Program-made: the position numbers and the translations under genes
Shown: positions 63,240-64,000 of the stretch, piece after piece
Numbering within the stretch: position 1 is the stretch's first letter
How the letters are laid out: every line of letters begins with the position of its first letter
Notes under the pieces: generated by a model
Database searches by the model: none
What the model was told of the DNA's origin: nothing
Seen by the model: only the letters and a program-made list of their open reading frames with translations
Origin: Trichomonas vaginalis G3
Lineage: Eukaryota; Parabasalia; Trichomonadida; Trichomonadidae
NCBI RefSeq assembly: GCF_026262505.1
Contig: NC_067204.1
Coordinates: 4,931,797-4,995,796, forward strand
Length of the DNA: 64,000 nucleotides
Reading direction: 5' to 3'

Positions 63240-64000
63240 TTAAATCATATTAAAAATGTCTTTCGATCTGATAAAAAAATTAGATATACAAATCATTTTA
63301 TTAAAATATAATTCTAGAGTTGCAAGGAAATTTTCATGTTCTTTGATATATATATCAATTTTTTGAATTGATTCTAATATAAAGTCAGAATACGCAATTC
63401 GACTTTCGAAGAAATTCGGAATATTATGTATTATTGTGTAAATCACATACGTCGCTCTAAATATGTCGCGTAGATTGAACTTAACCTGAACAAGTGAAGC
63501 GAGATCTTGAATATGGCAATCATGAATTATTATATCATCCACTTTTGGAAGTGGGGCAGGATTCTTTTCTTTTGCCTGGTCGGCCACTTTTGGATTATCA
63601 ACTTCTGAAATCACAATTTCAGATTTTCCTCCTTTTTTGATTTTGTGGAATTTAAGGGCTGGAGGTGGACTTATCGTTGTATATAAATGGGCACAGTGCT
63701 GGCAAGGGATTGTTGTCAAATATTTCTCTTCCCAAATCTTCATTTTGTCTTGGCACTTTTGGCATATCATTGTTTTACAACGATTCTCCTCTTTCATAGA
63801 CCCATTTTTCTTCTTGTTTTTTCGAAAGAGTTTTAATGCGCATTCATTCTCTGGTTTTCGAAGTTGATTTGCTCTTGCAATTATATAATTTAATGTTTCA
63901 TTCATTTTACCTGCATATGACTTTACTCTTGACATAACTGCATTGTTATGGGAATGAAAACTTTCCACATGGTTTGAGCACGAAATCCTTGGTTTTCGCA
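63240..64000 (-). CDS. C-terminal part of a possible MULE transposase, cut by right window edge
   Basis: The frame is open from the stop at 63240 to the end of the window. The apparent start at 63968 is a GTG, and the codons upstream stay open (...CSNHVESFHSH), so the true start lies beyond 64000. SNHVESFHS followed by a basic helix resembles the SN-x-ESFN segment at the end of MULE transposase domains. Downstream there is a Cys pair set, CQKC near residue 70 and CQHC near residue 90 (counted from 63968), which could be a zinc ribbon. A Lys/Pro linker and a hydrophobic C-terminal domain follow. The transposase call rests on one short motif; a hypothetical zinc-binding protein is the alternative. 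Confidence 0.5.
   Translation of the reverse strand, partial: RKPRISCSNHVESFHSHNNAVMSRVKSYAGKMNETLNYIIARANQLRKPENECALKLFRKNKKKNGSMKEENRCKTMICQKCQDKMKIWEEKYLTTIPCQHCAHLYTTISPPPALKFHKIKKGGKSEIVISEVDNPKVADQAKEKNPAPLPKVDDIIIHDCHIQDLASLVQVKFNLRDIFRATYVIYTIIHNIPNFFESRIAYSDFILESIQKIDIYIKEHENFLATLELYFNKMICISNFFIRSKDIFNMI

Overview
The window looks like nuclear DNA of a trichomonad, most likely Trichomonas vaginalis. The evidence is very AT-rich intergenic DNA, intronless genes, a multi-copy family of leishmanolysin-like (GP63, M8) surface metalloproteases, a Polinton/Maverick element, and dense TIR elements and long tandem arrays. The species call is inference; no rRNA or single-copy marker is present.

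Region 1 (1-11613) is one end of a Polinton (Maverick). It carries a retroviral-type integrase, a long tail-fibre-like protein with a collar-type C-terminus, a D12-class adenine DNA methyltransferase, an HNH endonuclease, two KilA-N-type proteins and several small virion-like or unknown proteins. Polymerase, packaging ATPase and protease are not here and presumably lie left of the window. Several small genes are frameshifted. Gene pairs are tightly packed: divergent starts 16-18 bp apart and convergent stops that overlap or nearly touch. Between the accessory genes lie nine copies of a palindromic repeat built from GGTGA/TCACC blocks. One copy has every block changed in a pairing-preserving way. 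Arrays of 25-bp and 22-bp repeats lie near the ends.

Region 2 (11614-48484) is an amplified GP63 locus. A 5.8-kb segment (protease A, a short protease relic, protease B) occurs three times at near identity. The copies are separated by a roughly 1-kb TIR element (called E1 here) and by 2.2-kb tandem units of spacer + inverted E1 end + E1. Unit number differs between the gaps: one, then three, then two full units plus a truncated one. Copy 1 alone carries a 999-bp MULE-like insertion with a 9-bp target duplication. The second gap alone carries a 939-bp TIR element holding five long hairpins. The third copy of protease A is broken by two small deletions.

Region 3 (48485-62530) is satellite-like: eight 47-bp repeats, about 90 copies of a 133-bp unit with two strong hairpins, a foldback element with 201-bp arms, and two copies of a 122-bp unit with three hairpins. 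Region 4 (62531-64000) is AT-rich DNA and the 3' end of a minus-strand gene, possibly a MULE transposase, that runs off the right edge.

The most unusual signals are the covarying palindromic repeats of the Polinton and a recurring design of tandem or TIR-bounded blocks of near-perfect hairpins in three unrelated sequences (29190-29502, 49466-61353, 62258-62530).
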